DNA of 64,000 bases from Pseudoduganella lutea (lineage in GTDB: Bacteria > Pseudomonadota > Gammaproteobacteria > Burkholderiales > Burkholderiaceae_D): assembly GCF_004209755.1 (NCBI RefSeq), contig NZ_CP035913.1, positions 2,294,001 through 2,358,000 on the forward strand. The letters are read 5' to 3'. Of the stretch, positions 18,805-28,458 are shown one piece after another. The stretch's first letter is position 1. The number at the start of each line of letters is the position of its first letter. The notes under the pieces were generated by a model. That model was not told the origin of the DNA, ran no database searches, and saw only the letters and a program-made list of their open reading frames with translations. Position numbers and translations under genes: made by a program.

Positions 18805-19260
18805 ATGCAAGTCACCTTTGAAACCCCGGATCAGCCGGACGTGCACGCGCTGATCGCCGAACTGGATGATTACCTGTATTCGCTGTATCCGCCCGAGAAT
18901 GTGTATGCGCTGGACATTGCTTCTTTACTCGCGCCGAACGTGGTGTTTGCCGTGGCGCGCGATCCTTCCTCTGGCTCGGCGCTGGGCTGCGCGGCTGTCG
19001 TGGTGACCCCGGAATATGGCGAGATCAAGCGGATGTATGTGCGGCCTGCGGCACGTGGGAAGGGTTTGGCGCGGCGGCTGATTTCCACGCTTGAAGAGGC
19101 AGCCGCTGCGCGCGGGTGCTCCGTGTTCATGCTGGAAACGGGGCCGACCATGCCGGAAGCCCTGGCCTTGTATGAACGCATGGGGTACCGGCATCGCGGG
19201 GCATTCGGGGATTATCCGGAGGATCCGTTGTCGGTATTCATGCAGAAGGAATTGGCGTGA
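18805..19260 (+). CDS. GNAT-family N-acetyltransferase
   Basis: A 151-residue acetyltransferase. The acetyl-CoA loop is VRPAARGKGLARRLI (R-G-K-G-L-A), preceded by EIKRMYV and followed by LETGPTMPEALALYERMGYR, the C-terminal GNAT motif. The substrate is unknown; such proteins acetylate small molecules or protein amines. Its stop overlaps the GTG start of the next gene (GTGA), so the two are translated together. Confidence 0.85.
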   Translation: MQVTFETPDQPDVHALIAELDDYLYSLYPPENVYALDIASLLAPNVVFAVARDPSSGSALGCAAVVVTPEYGEIKRMYVRPAARGKGLARRLISTLEEAAAARGCSVFMLETGPTMPEALALYERMGYRHRGAFGDYPEDPLSVFMQKELA

Positions 19261-19631
19261 GTTCTTCTCTTCCCTCTCCCTCGCTCGATACGTTGATCGA
19301 ACTGCGCGAGCTTACACGGGCATTCGCTGCCGAGCGGGATTGGGAACAGTTTCATACGCCGAAGAATCTGGCCATGGCCTTGTCGGTCGAGGTGGCCGAG
19401 CTGGTGGAGCATTTTCAATGGCTGCGTACCGGTTCGCCTGATGAGCTCGATGAGCGCAAGCTGGAGGGGATTCGGCATGAGCTGGCCGATGTGCTTTTGT
19501 ATCTGGTGCAGCTGGCTGATGCTACCGGGGTGGATTTGCGGGCGGCGGCGCTGGAGAAGGTGCGGCTGAATGGGGAGAAGTATCCAGCCGCTGTCGTGAA
19601 AGGCGATGCGCGGAAGTATGATGAGTATTGA
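19257..19631 (+). CDS. MazG-like nucleotide pyrophosphohydrolase (dCTPase/RS21-C6 type)
   Basis: A 124-residue all-helical hydrolase starting with GTG at 19257. The EXXE-EXXD metal motif of the MazG superfamily is present in SVEVAELVEHFQW and HELADVLLYLVQLAD. The start (LIELRELTRAFAAERDWEQF) and end (KYPAAVVKGDARKYDEY) match the house-cleaning dNTP pyrophosphatase group. It should hydrolyse nucleoside triphosphates, perhaps modified dCTP, to the monophosphate. It forms a two-gene operon with the GNAT. Confidence 0.85.
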   Translation: MSSSLPSPSLDTLIELRELTRAFAAERDWEQFHTPKNLAMALSVEVAELVEHFQWLRTGSPDELDERKLEGIRHELADVLLYLVQLADATGVDLRAAALEKVRLNGEKYPAAVVKGDARKYDEY

Positions 19632-19688
19632 AGTGATTTAGCTGCCGGTCCGTTGGGCTGGCTTGGACCGACAGGTTTTCAAACGTCT

Positions 19689-19943
19689 TCACAAGGATGC
19701 GATCAGCTTCGCACCGCATTCCGTTATATCGCCGTCGTATGCGTAGGGTTTGCCCTTGTGTCTAGCGCCCTTGCCGTCCGGCTTGATGGCGAAGCTCCCC
19801 TTGCACTGCGGGCAGAACGTCATATCTCCCTCCAGCGCGGCAGGCTTGCCCATCGCGATCGTGGTCGACGTGGCGGTCAATACCTGGCCGCCGTGATCGG
19901 TCTTGTCGCCAATGCGGATGACTCCTCGGCTTTCGTGCTTCAT
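19689..19943 (-). CDS. PAAR-domain spike-tip protein (T6SS)
   Basis: An 84-residue protein starting at 19943. GDKTDHGGQVLTATSTT, AALEGDMTFCPQC and GDITECGAKLIASL are PAAR signatures; the cysteines would bind the tip zinc. PAAR proteins sharpen the VgrG spike and help carry effectors. It has no extension, so it is not itself a toxin. Its ATG overlaps the stop of the immunity gene (ATGA). It is the last gene of the minus-strand T6SS operon. Confidence 0.8.
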   Translation of the reverse strand: MKHESRGVIRIGDKTDHGGQVLTATSTTIAMGKPAALEGDMTFCPQCKGSFAIKPDGKGARHKGKPYAYDGDITECGAKLIASL

Positions 19944-21079
19944 GGTTTTGCTCTTGCATCCGTTTTCGCGCCGGGCAGGAAGTAATAAGAGCCTTCCGGG
20001 GCACCTGGGACTTTGACGCGGAACTTCAGGCCAGCGAGCAGTCTGTCCCATAGTGCTACAGCTTGCTCGTCCGTGAGAGAAGCCTTGTCGGCCGCACCAA
20101 CGGTGTTGTAGGCGACTTTGGTAAACATTTTTATACGATACTCGGATGGATTGGCGACGTCTTTTGGGTTTCCAACGAAAGCCCACTCAAAGTCATGCGT
20201 ACCATCCTCGCGACGGAAGAGCGACTCCTCGCCTTGCCAATGCTGGACGGTTCGTTTTCCCTCCCGAAGAACCGTGCGAGAGGGATAATTGTCACCCTGG
20301 ATTTCCTTTGCCTGCTTAATTCTCGCCAGTAAAGGCAGTCCATCACGTCTTGCCTTCTGAAAGTCTGATTGCGATAGATCTGCATAAGCGTCCTTGTTCG
20401 AACTTAAAGAAAATGTGACGTCCGGATATTCAGGAAAATGAATTCCAACTGCTATCATTTCCTGGTGCCCATAATTTGCTTCCGCGATAAATGCTTTTTC
20501 CAAGCAAAATCCGGGATCAGTAGGAATTTCTGAGGAAGCTAGCAATCTCAATTTTTCAGAAAGTCGAGCCTGTCGATCGATGACTAGTGCCTCGCTCTCA
20601 CCTGATGACACCGCATCTCCGATGATGAAAGTAAATTCGCCTTTCGCAATAAAGGTATTAAATAACATTAAATTTCTTTTTTTAGTATATTTATCTGAGA
20701 AATAACGAATTTGCCAGCTATCGCTTACTGGGCCGATGCCACTATATTTCACTTCTGCCGAGTCGCTTTCTCTTGCAATACGCTCCATTTTTCTTGAAAT
20801 TTTCATACTCATATCAACGAATCCGCCTGCAACCATCTCGATGTCATCTGGGAACCAAGCGCCTCCAACTATGATCTCAGCTTCGCTTGGAATTTCCATA
20901 GCATATCGACCAAAACAAGTTAGCTTACTCTTTCTGAATAAATCTCCCAACCATGCCTTTTTCAATGAATCGTTATTCATATAATTTCCCCTATGATCGT
21001 TATTTTGAAAAAAAATTAAAATAAAAATTGCAAGCAATAGCAGAATGCCAATCAATTTTATTGAAATATTTTTATTCAT
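19940..21079 (-). CDS. tli4: Tli4-like T6SS lipase immunity protein
   Basis: About 379 residues from ATG 21079 (MNKNISIKLIGILLLLAIFI); an alternative ATG at 21091 overlaps the effector stop. One N-terminal transmembrane segment anchors it, with the bulk in the periplasm. Regions such as LTCFGRYAMEIPSEAEIIVGG and the C-terminal FEWAFVGNPKDVANPSEYRI resemble the Tle4 immunity family (Tli4), which blocks the cognate lipase in the periplasm. The first two thirds are visibly AT-rich for this genome, like the effector gene, suggesting joint transfer. Confidence 0.75.
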   Translation of the reverse strand: MNKNISIKLIGILLLLAIFILIFFQNNDHRGNYMNNDSLKKAWLGDLFRKSKLTCFGRYAMEIPSEAEIIVGGAWFPDDIEMVAGGFVDMSMKISRKMERIARESDSAEVKYSGIGPVSDSWQIRYFSDKYTKKRNLMLFNTFIAKGEFTFIIGDAVSSGESEALVIDRQARLSEKLRLLASSEIPTDPGFCLEKAFIAEANYGHQEMIAVGIHFPEYPDVTFSLSSNKDAYADLSQSDFQKARRDGLPLLARIKQAKEIQGDNYPSRTVLREGKRTVQHWQGEESLFRREDGTHDFEWAFVGNPKDVANPSEYRIKMFTKVAYNTVGAADKASLTDEQAVALWDRLLAGLKFRVKVPGAPEGSYYFLPGAKTDARAKP

Positions 21080-21081
21080 TT

Positions 21082-22935
21082 TCAGTTCCATTTCGCCGTT
21101 TTCGCGATTTGAACTATAGAGTAGAGAAGTGAGGCCTGCACCTCATTATCTGAATAACTGTTTTGATGTTCATACCCTTTACCTTCCACTCGTCCATGGA
21201 CGAAATGATTCCCGGGCAGTTGTGAAGCCGACCTTTTTCCTGGAACAGTTTCATCACCTTCAGAATTCGGTTGAATCAATCGCAAAGTTAATTTGCGACC
21301 ACCTGCCTGAACTGTTAGCGTACCAATTTTGTTATCATTCTCAAGCTTCCAAGCCTCAATTGGCGGTAAATTTTTCAAAAGCAATCCTTGCGGATCGGAA
21401 TCTAATACTCTAAATATTACTTCTCCGTAGCATGGCCGCTCTACCGATGTGCAATAACTGGCAAAAGTTTTGGGATGAAAAGTATCTTTTATGGACTCAA
21501 CAAAATTGAAGGCTCGCTCTAAGCGAGCTTGAGCATGTTCGATCCCTCCGCCTTTTGATTTGGGGACACGGGCTGGGTTGATCCAATCTGGATTAACAAG
21601 CCTCCACCAAGCTGCGTGTGGCTTGAGATATATGCTATCGAGCGCGGTATCGTTTTTACGAGGCCAACTCCACAATACTTCATTCTTCCAATTTACAACC
21701 TTAAGCCACTCTTTACCGTAAGCTTCACCTGGGAGTAATTCCAAAGGTCCAGAAGCATTCGCCAACACTGCTGTTGCGTGTTCCCCATCAACACCAAAAA
21801 TACTTGCTCCAGTCTCTCCAAGCAATGCCCAGCTTTCTTGAAAACCGAAACGCATCCGTTTATATGTAGCTCCAGCACCTGTAGTGGGCATAGCACTATG
21901 ATAAATCCCCAAAATCTTGAAAGATTTTTCGTTAATCAAATTTCCATATTCTGGGTGAAGCACTGCTCTCGCCAATATCCCGCCCATACTATGAGTAATG
22001 ATAATTACCTCATCACAATTAAAATGTCGATTTCGATAACCATTCACTAACCCACGTATTCGTTCAGCTATTACCTTTGCTGACTCACCATTACTCTTCA
22101 AAAAATTGTAGCCCATAGCATGCACTGGGTACCAGCATGCGCCTATTTTTCGAATATCATCCGGATTCAATTCCTCGCCAGTAATTGCACCGAATTTGCT
22201 GGGCGGCTGCTGAAGAAGTGTGTTCATTACGTCGCGGTGCGGGACCCCAAGCAGTATTGTCCCATCAAAATGCTTGGGATTTTTTTGCCAACATGGATGA
22301 ATATCATTATTAAGCAGAATATTATTCAAGAGAAATTCAATCTTTTTTAGCATATTTCCATAAGCGCCGCCGAACATGATCTCGCTCCAGCCACGCCAAC
22401 GAGCAATTTGTGCCGGCTTGGTTTTCTTTCCTTCTGCAGAAGAACCAAGCACCAATGGAGGAATAGGACCCAGACCATCTGGAACATTAGAATGACGCTT
22501 ATCGGACTCTTTTGTTTCCGTGCCATCTGGATCGAATCTCGCCTTATCTTCCGTGTAGTGATAGTAATCAATCTCGGTTTCATTAGGATCGAAGTTCAAT
22601 TGTCGCTCAGAAGCTGTTGCCGATGAAAAAAATCCTCCACGCTTTCCACCAAACAGTATGCTAGCCCCTCCCCTGGCACTTGTTAGATCATCGGGACGCC
22701 AAGCCTTATTATCGGGCCGTTTCAATTCTTGCTGCCTCGTTTTTGTCATTCTTAAATTGCTGCCCATGATACCCGGCAAGAATATGATTGGGATTACCTT
22801 CTTGGGAGGAGCCTTAACGTCGTGCCTGATCTTATCGGGCACTTCAGTCATAAGCACTTGATACTCCGCCCACCCACCTACCCCTTGAGAAAACTGTCCT
22901 TGATAGTTACCACGCTCATTAATATTTTTAGTCAT
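21082..22935 (-). CDS. T6SS lipase effector, Tle4-like alpha/beta hydrolase
   Basis: A 617-residue protein. The ATG at 22935 follows GGAAAGGGGA. FLPGIMGSNLR near residue 58 resembles the LCAT/PGAP1 oxyanion region. The nucleophile elbow THSMGG has Ser at about 316. GDETVP supplies a likely acid and GYEHQNSY near the C-terminus a likely His. With an adjacent Tli4-like protein it is best read as a Tle4-type phospholipase, delivered by the VgrG/PAAR spike to attack the target's membrane. It overlaps vgrG by 4 bases (ATGA). AT-rich composition marks the cassette as foreign. Assignment to Tle4 rather than Tle3 is inferred from the partner. Confidence 0.75.
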   Translation of the reverse strand: MTKNINERGNYQGQFSQGVGGWAEYQVLMTEVPDKIRHDVKAPPKKVIPIIFLPGIMGSNLRMTKTRQQELKRPDNKAWRPDDLTSARGGASILFGGKRGGFFSSATASERQLNFDPNETEIDYYHYTEDKARFDPDGTETKESDKRHSNVPDGLGPIPPLVLGSSAEGKKTKPAQIARWRGWSEIMFGGAYGNMLKKIEFLLNNILLNNDIHPCWQKNPKHFDGTILLGVPHRDVMNTLLQQPPSKFGAITGEELNPDDIRKIGACWYPVHAMGYNFLKSNGESAKVIAERIRGLVNGYRNRHFNCDEVIIITHSMGGILARAVLHPEYGNLINEKSFKILGIYHSAMPTTGAGATYKRMRFGFQESWALLGETGASIFGVDGEHATAVLANASGPLELLPGEAYGKEWLKVVNWKNEVLWSWPRKNDTALDSIYLKPHAAWWRLVNPDWINPARVPKSKGGGIEHAQARLERAFNFVESIKDTFHPKTFASYCTSVERPCYGEVIFRVLDSDPQGLLLKNLPPIEAWKLENDNKIGTLTVQAGGRKLTLRLIQPNSEGDETVPGKRSASQLPGNHFVHGRVEGKGYEHQNSYSDNEVQASLLYSIVQIAKTAKWN

Positions 22936-25540
22936 GGGAGTTCCCCTTTCCATCTAACCGTATAAGCTGTGATTTCTGTCGAGTTTTGCACCCCGGTACT
23001 TCCGCTTTCTGTACTGGCGCCTTTCAGAACTGCCCCATCCTCGCGAAAGATCTCATAATTAATCTTCGACGCTGGCGCCCCATCGGAATGTATAAAATTC
23101 ACTTCTTGATCAAACTTGCACTGTCCGGGCCTTTCATTAAACGATTGCGATAGGCTTTTCGCAGCTAAAGTCTCAAGATTTCCATTAAAAAGCACCGGAG
23201 ATGAGGTGAAAAATTCTACTTTCTCACCGATTTCCAGAACGTTATTAATCCCGTGGAGTCTTATTCCCTTTTTCCCACGAATTTCGACCCAATCTGTTTC
23301 GCTGAGTAACTTGAGAACTTTATTCGCAATGATCTCCACTTCATTACTCTGAGCTTCGACAGTGACTTTCCCGGCGGCAGCGATCAGCTTCATCCCAGCG
23401 TTATGAACAAATAATCGAAAGCTCTTCCCAACTGAGGCAAACAAGCTATCGACGCTCGCCATTGACAAGCTCTTCCCGCTACTGATAGCCGTGTGCCGTT
23501 CGCTGGCAATGTGCGTAGACGCTCCCGAAGCAAGCGCTATCCCTACGGGGCTCGACATCACCAAGTGCGGCTGCGCTAACCCACGACCTCCACCTTTCCG
23601 GTTTTGTTGGATGCCGGCGTTCTGTGCCTCCAGCTCTGCGGCCACTTCGTCTTGCTGTGATTTCTCTTGCGCGCCATAGTGTTGCGATAACGAAGCCAAT
23701 TGTTCTTGTATCTCTGCAGCGCGCAATAATCGTTGTGTGGTCTCAGCCATTTCCGTAGTGGTACCAGCCGCGGCTACTCGAGCTTCTGTAGTAACCAGTA
23801 ATCCCTGCGCGGCACGAACAGCGCCATGCCCATCCGAGCGCAACTCAAAGCCCTCACCCCTGGGCTCGCTATGTCCCTCATTCCCCTCCAGCCGATGTAT
23901 CCGCCCCAACGACAACTGACTATCCAAATGATCACTCCGCAACTGCGCCTGAATCTCCCCTTGGTATCGTCCAGCACCAGCTGATTCCCCCGCACATCTC
24001 CCACCTCACGCGACCGCAACCCGGATAAAGCCCGCTGCGAAGACAACTCCCAGGGCACCCCATGCGCCGCGTTATAGACCACGCCGGTGACAATCGGCCG
24101 ATCCGGGTTATCGCCCAAAAATTGCACGACAACTTCCTGCCCCACCCGTGGCAACCCGATCTGCCCAAACTGTTTACCCGCCATCGGCATCGCCACCCTC
24201 ACCCACGCCGAACTGTGTTCATCACGCTTGCCCAGTCGGTCCCAATGAAACTGGATCGTGATGCGCCCCAGCCCATCGGTATGGATCTCCTCGCCCTGCG
24301 GTCCCGTAACGATCGCGGTCTGCACGCCCGGTGCAGGCGGCGGCGAGCTATGGAAGCCCCGCCCCGGGCGCCAGGGAGTCGTCTTGCGCAGGCAAGTGAA
24401 CGAGTTCCTGTAGTACGAAGGTTCGCGCTTGGTGGAATCGAGATTGTTGGCAGCCGAATGGCAGACCGCCACGACCAGGTATTCGCGATTGCCGATCGGC
24501 TCGCTGATCATCGCCTGCTGGAACGGCCACTTCATCGACGCGCTGTGGTGATCGGCCAGCACGAAGCTGCGGCCCGGCATGGCACTGCGGTCGTTGCCCT
24601 CCGCCTCGAAGAACTGCACCGTTCGGTCCGATTCCTCCATCCGGCGCCGGGCCAGCGGTTCGCCATCGTTCCAGTCGCGGTAGCCGTAGGCGCCCAGGTT
24701 TTCGTAGACGCCATGGGACGGCGCGTCGCCTTGCTGGGTCATCGACTCGTACGTCGCTGCCTGCGGCAACGGGTTCTTGTAATCGAAACTGCCCAAGGTC
24801 ACGCTAGCCGGGCCCACGCGGCGCACCGCCTGCCATTGCAAGATGCCGTCGCCTTCGGCGGAGCCGGCATAGGCGCGATACGGCATCGTTCCCGGTTCGA
24901 CATCGCGTGTGCCGCAGGCGTCGATGACGTCGGCGTTCGTGCTGTCATCCGACAGCCAGAGCGTGTGACCATCAAGGCGATGCTCATACCAGTAGTGCAG
25001 CCCGGCCGCTTCCCACCGGCGATGCAGGTGGTTGTAGTCCGTCTCGTTGTACTGGTTCATGCAGGTGACCTTCGGGTCTTCACCCCGCATGCGCAGTTTC
25101 CAGTCATGCTCCTTGTAGTGGGCAAAGGTCTTTTCGGTCATTTCCAGCACGCTGCTGGCCAGGAAAGACACGCAGTCCTCGCGCAGCTTCGCGAATGCCA
25201 GCCAGGGTTCGAGCACCGCGCGGTAATACACGAAGCCACCATCGGTTTTCAGGAAACGGAACTCGGTGACATAGCCGTTGAAGTAGCGCTCGGTGCCGTT
25301 GTCGCGGACCAGCGAGACCGTCATCATCCTGCCGACCATGGATTTGAGCGGGATCGACACGTCGTCCGACAGCAGTTCCACTTCGAAGCGAAAACCGCGC
25401 GACAGCTCTTCCTCGGCATGCAGCATGTTGACCACGAGCGTGGCGTCGGGCCCGTCGCCGTTCGGGAAATGGGAGCGCAGCAGGCGGCCCGTCTGCTGCA
25501 GGCGGTCGAGCGACACGGCCAATGGCGGTAATAGGGTCAT
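22932..25540 (-). pseudogene. vgrG: VgrG spike protein, interrupted by a frameshift
   Basis: The N-terminal part (from 25540, MTLLPPLAVSLDRLQQTGRL) covers the gp27-like and gp5 OB-fold regions, through TDGLGRITIQFHWDRLGK and WVRVAMPMAGKQFGQIGLPR to SGLRSREVGDVRGNQLVLDD. There the frame is lost in a G4 run (CCCC at 23957-23960 on the plus strand). One added G restores KGEIQAQLRSDHLDSQLSLG and the rest: a DUF2345-type C-terminal region ending at 22932. Repaired length is about 868 residues, normal for VgrG with DUF2345. If the frameshift is real, the spike is dead; if it is an assembly error, the operon is intact. Neighbours overlap on both sides. Confidence 0.82.
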
Positions 25541-26552
25541 GGATTGTCTCCGTAGAGTTTTGGTTTGAGCAGGTAGCGGATCTCGCGCTGGCGGGTGCGG
25601 CCGGGCGCGTCCGGCATGAAGTGTCCCAGCCCAGCCGGAGTTGCTTGCCCGGCTTCGCCGAGAGCACGAGCGGCCGGATGCATTCCGGGCCGGGCAGCAG
25701 GCAGACCTCGTATTCGAGCAGCGCCTGTGCCATCACGGTCGCCACCAGCCGGGACAGCAAACGTGCGCCCTCGCCGCGCGGCAGCAGCCAGTCGTACTGC
25801 GCGCGCTTCAGGGGTCCGATCACGATGCGGAGCCGGTGGTCCACCCGCCACAGGCGCCGGCCGACCATGGTGCTGGTGCCGAGCTTCGGTTTCGTCACGC
25901 CCAGGATGGTGCGCTGCGCAGGGTTGACGACCTGCCAGCAGCCCACCATCGAGTCGACACGCACCGGCAGCCCCAGCTCGCCGGCGAGGATGCATTCCAG
26001 CGTGGCCGCGGAAACGGGACGCACGCGCAGCAGGCCGGCGTACCATGCCTCCGTATCGAGCCCCGATTCCTCCTTGCCTGCGAGCGCCTGCAGGCGCGCA
26101 CGCCAGGCATCCCGGCCCTGCGTATCAGCCATCACTTCCTGCCGGTTCATCGCCCACGATTTCCAGAACAACCCCACCATGCGCGTCGACAGGAAGTCCA
26201 GGAAGGCACGGGTACCCGTTTCGGTGGCCGCAGCGCGGGCGAAGCGATCCGTATCGTGCATGGGCAGCGTGCCGGCGGTACCCAGCAGGCCGATGCAGGT
26301 CGGCGTCATGACAACGCACGGGCCGTCCGGCTGGTCTTCCGTGCGTATCGCTTCGATCTCGCTGGCCGGGAATGCCAGCGACATGCTGTTCTCGAAGCGC
26401 AGCGATTTCACCAGTGCCTCATCGGCCGGCACGCCGCGCCGCGCGAACCAGCGCAGCACCTGCGTCACGGCGGGCAGGAAACCGAACCGCCAGGGTTCGG
26501 CGAACAATTGCCCGATCAGGCCGGGCTCGCGTTGCCGCTGCGGCGTTTGCAT
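25537..26552 (-). CDS. tssG: T6SS baseplate subunit TssG (probable frameshift near its end)
   Basis: The start at 26552 (MQTPQRQREPGLIGQLFAEP) follows GGAGATCC. PWRFGFLPAVTQVLRWFARR, SLRFENSMSLAFPASEIEAI and PTCIGLLGTAGTLP are the TssG/ImpH signature; LVLSAKPGKQLRLGWDT is near the C-terminus. The same frame then runs out of phase into vgrG. One inserted base near 25621 gives FMPDAPGRTRQREIRYLLKP, then KLYGDNP and a TGA at 25537-25539 that overlaps the vgrG ATG. That overlap fits the rest of the operon, so I infer a one-base deletion. TssG joins TssF and TssK in the baseplate wedge. Confidence 0.8.
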
Positions 26553-28333
26553 CGCAGGATCTCCTTTTGATTGCGCTGCGACAGCAGCACCAGTTCCACG
26601 TAGTGATTGACCTGCACGTACATGGCCAGGAAGTGGTCCATCACCTGGGCGAAGAGGTGGATGCCGCTGCCGACGAAGGCTTCCTCGTCCACCGTGATGC
26701 GCACTTCGAGGCCATTGACCAGCGAGGATCCGCGCTTGTGCTTGACCCATGCCGTGGTGATCTCGTGGTCGAGGCTCACGATGCCGTCGATCATTCGCTG
26801 CGTCACCGGCGTGGCGGGCAGGTCGTGAAGCTTGAGCAATTCCTTGAATTTGCCCAGCCCTCCCGGCACCAGCGCGTGGTGGTTCAGCGTCAGGTGCGAA
26901 ATCAGGCGCCAGTGGTTCTGCCCATTCTTGAAACGATGCGTCAGGCTCGGCTTGGCCAGCAAGCGCACGGCCGGACCGCCCGCCGTGCCAGGCAACGCCA
27001 GGTCGCCGGTGGCGGCGCCGTACCCGAGCTGGTGCGGCAGGTCGCGGTTGGTGCAGGTGACACCGACGGACAGCGAGCTGCGCTCCACCTTCAACGCTTC
27101 CGCATCGAGGTCCACCAGCGTCAGGCGTTTTTCATGACCGAGGCTGATCGCGGCCAGCACGTCGTCATGGCGCAAGACCCAATGGCGGCCGCGGCCCGAT
27201 GCGGCATGCCCTCTCGCGTACAGCGGCGTGAATTCGACCGGCTCCGCATTCTTCGCATGCTGGCGCACGGCATCGACGGAATACACCTCATAGGCTTGCG
27301 GGCGAGGCGCGTCCGCCACCAGCGAGTACTCCGATGCCATGCCGGTCACGGCAACCGGCCTGACGGGATGCCTGAACAGGTTAACGGCCGGTGTGCAGAA
27401 CAGGCGCAGGTTCGCCGGCTCCAGCAAGCGCAGCATGCGCGCCGCGTTGCCGTCCGCCGGCATGCGCGACAACGCAAGATGCAGGGTGACGCCCCTGGCA
27501 TCCATTGGCACGAGCGTGCGCAGCGCAGCCAGGTCGATGTCGAAAAAGCGGAATTTTTCGGGAAAGCAGAAATACTCCGTCAATATGCGCCATGCCCGGT
27601 GCGAGCGGTCGCCGAACGGGATCAGCGCCTCGTCCTCCGCGTAGCCGGCCGGGGACAGGGGTACTGCCGGCAATGGTAGCCACTTGCCGCCCGGCGCTTC
27701 GACATAGGCGCCGCTGACGTGCATGAACAACGTGTCGTGCAATGCGGCGCAAAACGACGGATCGCCGTCGGCCAGCACGCGCAGCGTGTCCAGCGCTATC
27801 TGCGGCAGCGCGAGGCGGGGCGAAACGGAAGCGATCGTGATCGACAGCGATGCGGTTGCATCCACCGGGAGCCGCGTACCCGAAGGTGCCTGGATCAACG
27901 GTTCGAAGCGTGCGCCGGTGATCGAAAGCGGCGCCACCTTTACGGCCGCCGACGTGCGGAATTTGCATCGCGTACCTTGCACGGGCTGGGATTCGAGGAC
28001 CGTTCCCCGCTCGATGATCCCCACGCCCGACAGCTCCGCCAGCTCCTTTTCCAGGTAGGCGAAACTGATCGTTGCGCAAGAAGGAAAGCGCCGCAGGTAA
28101 TGGGGGAACAGCGAGTCCAGCAGGGCTTCCGTAAATTGCGGAAAACCGTCGTCGATCCGCTTCACGACGCGCGCCGCCAGCAGGGCCTGCGCCTGGATCA
28201 GCCGCTCGGCTTGCGAATCCCTGTCGCCAATGCCCAACCGGTCGGCCAGACGGGGAAACCGGGCGCAAAATTCGGCAGCATAGCCGCGAATGACCACCAG
28301 TTCGCGTTCAAAGTAGGGAAGCACATCTTTCAT
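26516..28333 (-). CDS. tssF: T6SS baseplate subunit TssF
   Basis: A 605-residue protein, usual length for the family. The N-terminus MKDVLPYFERELVVIRGYAA, then FARFPRLADRLGI-like sequence and HYLRRFPSCATISFAY are TssF/ImpG/VasA signatures. The C-terminus has TPVTQRMIDGIVSLDHEITT and EAFVGSGIHLFAQVMDHFLA. TssF forms the baseplate wedge with TssG and TssK. It heads the minus-strand operon, overlaps tssG by 37 bases and is divergent from tssK across 125 bases that must hold both promoters. Confidence 0.92.
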   Translation of the reverse strand: MKDVLPYFERELVVIRGYAAEFCARFPRLADRLGIGDRDSQAERLIQAQALLAARVVKRIDDGFPQFTEALLDSLFPHYLRRFPSCATISFAYLEKELAELSGVGIIERGTVLESQPVQGTRCKFRTSAAVKVAPLSITGARFEPLIQAPSGTRLPVDATASLSITIASVSPRLALPQIALDTLRVLADGDPSFCAALHDTLFMHVSGAYVEAPGGKWLPLPAVPLSPAGYAEDEALIPFGDRSHRAWRILTEYFCFPEKFRFFDIDLAALRTLVPMDARGVTLHLALSRMPADGNAARMLRLLEPANLRLFCTPAVNLFRHPVRPVAVTGMASEYSLVADAPRPQAYEVYSVDAVRQHAKNAEPVEFTPLYARGHAASGRGRHWVLRHDDVLAAISLGHEKRLTLVDLDAEALKVERSSLSVGVTCTNRDLPHQLGYGAATGDLALPGTAGGPAVRLLAKPSLTHRFKNGQNHWRLISHLTLNHHALVPGGLGKFKELLKLHDLPATPVTQRMIDGIVSLDHEITTAWVKHKRGSSLVNGLEVRITVDEEAFVGSGIHLFAQVMDHFLAMYVQVNHYVELVLLSQRNQKEILRCKRRSGNASPA

Positions 28334-28458
28334 GATCGGGCACGGTAGTGGCGGGAAGGCTCATTATTCGTGAGCTTTCCAACGGGCAATTTGCGCCGAC
28401 TCAAGGAAATGCTGCTCAGAAACATTCATGCTTCTCCCATTCTTACGAGAGGAGAACC

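Noticed and set aside
25104..26750. A 548-residue frame appearing to fuse tssG and a second protein
   Set aside because: The part beyond the tssG region is vgrG read out of frame; it results from the frameshift near 25621.
28348..28458. Upstream extension of TssK
   Set aside because: The homologous start and strong ribosome site are at 28459; the extension overlaps the divergent promoter region.
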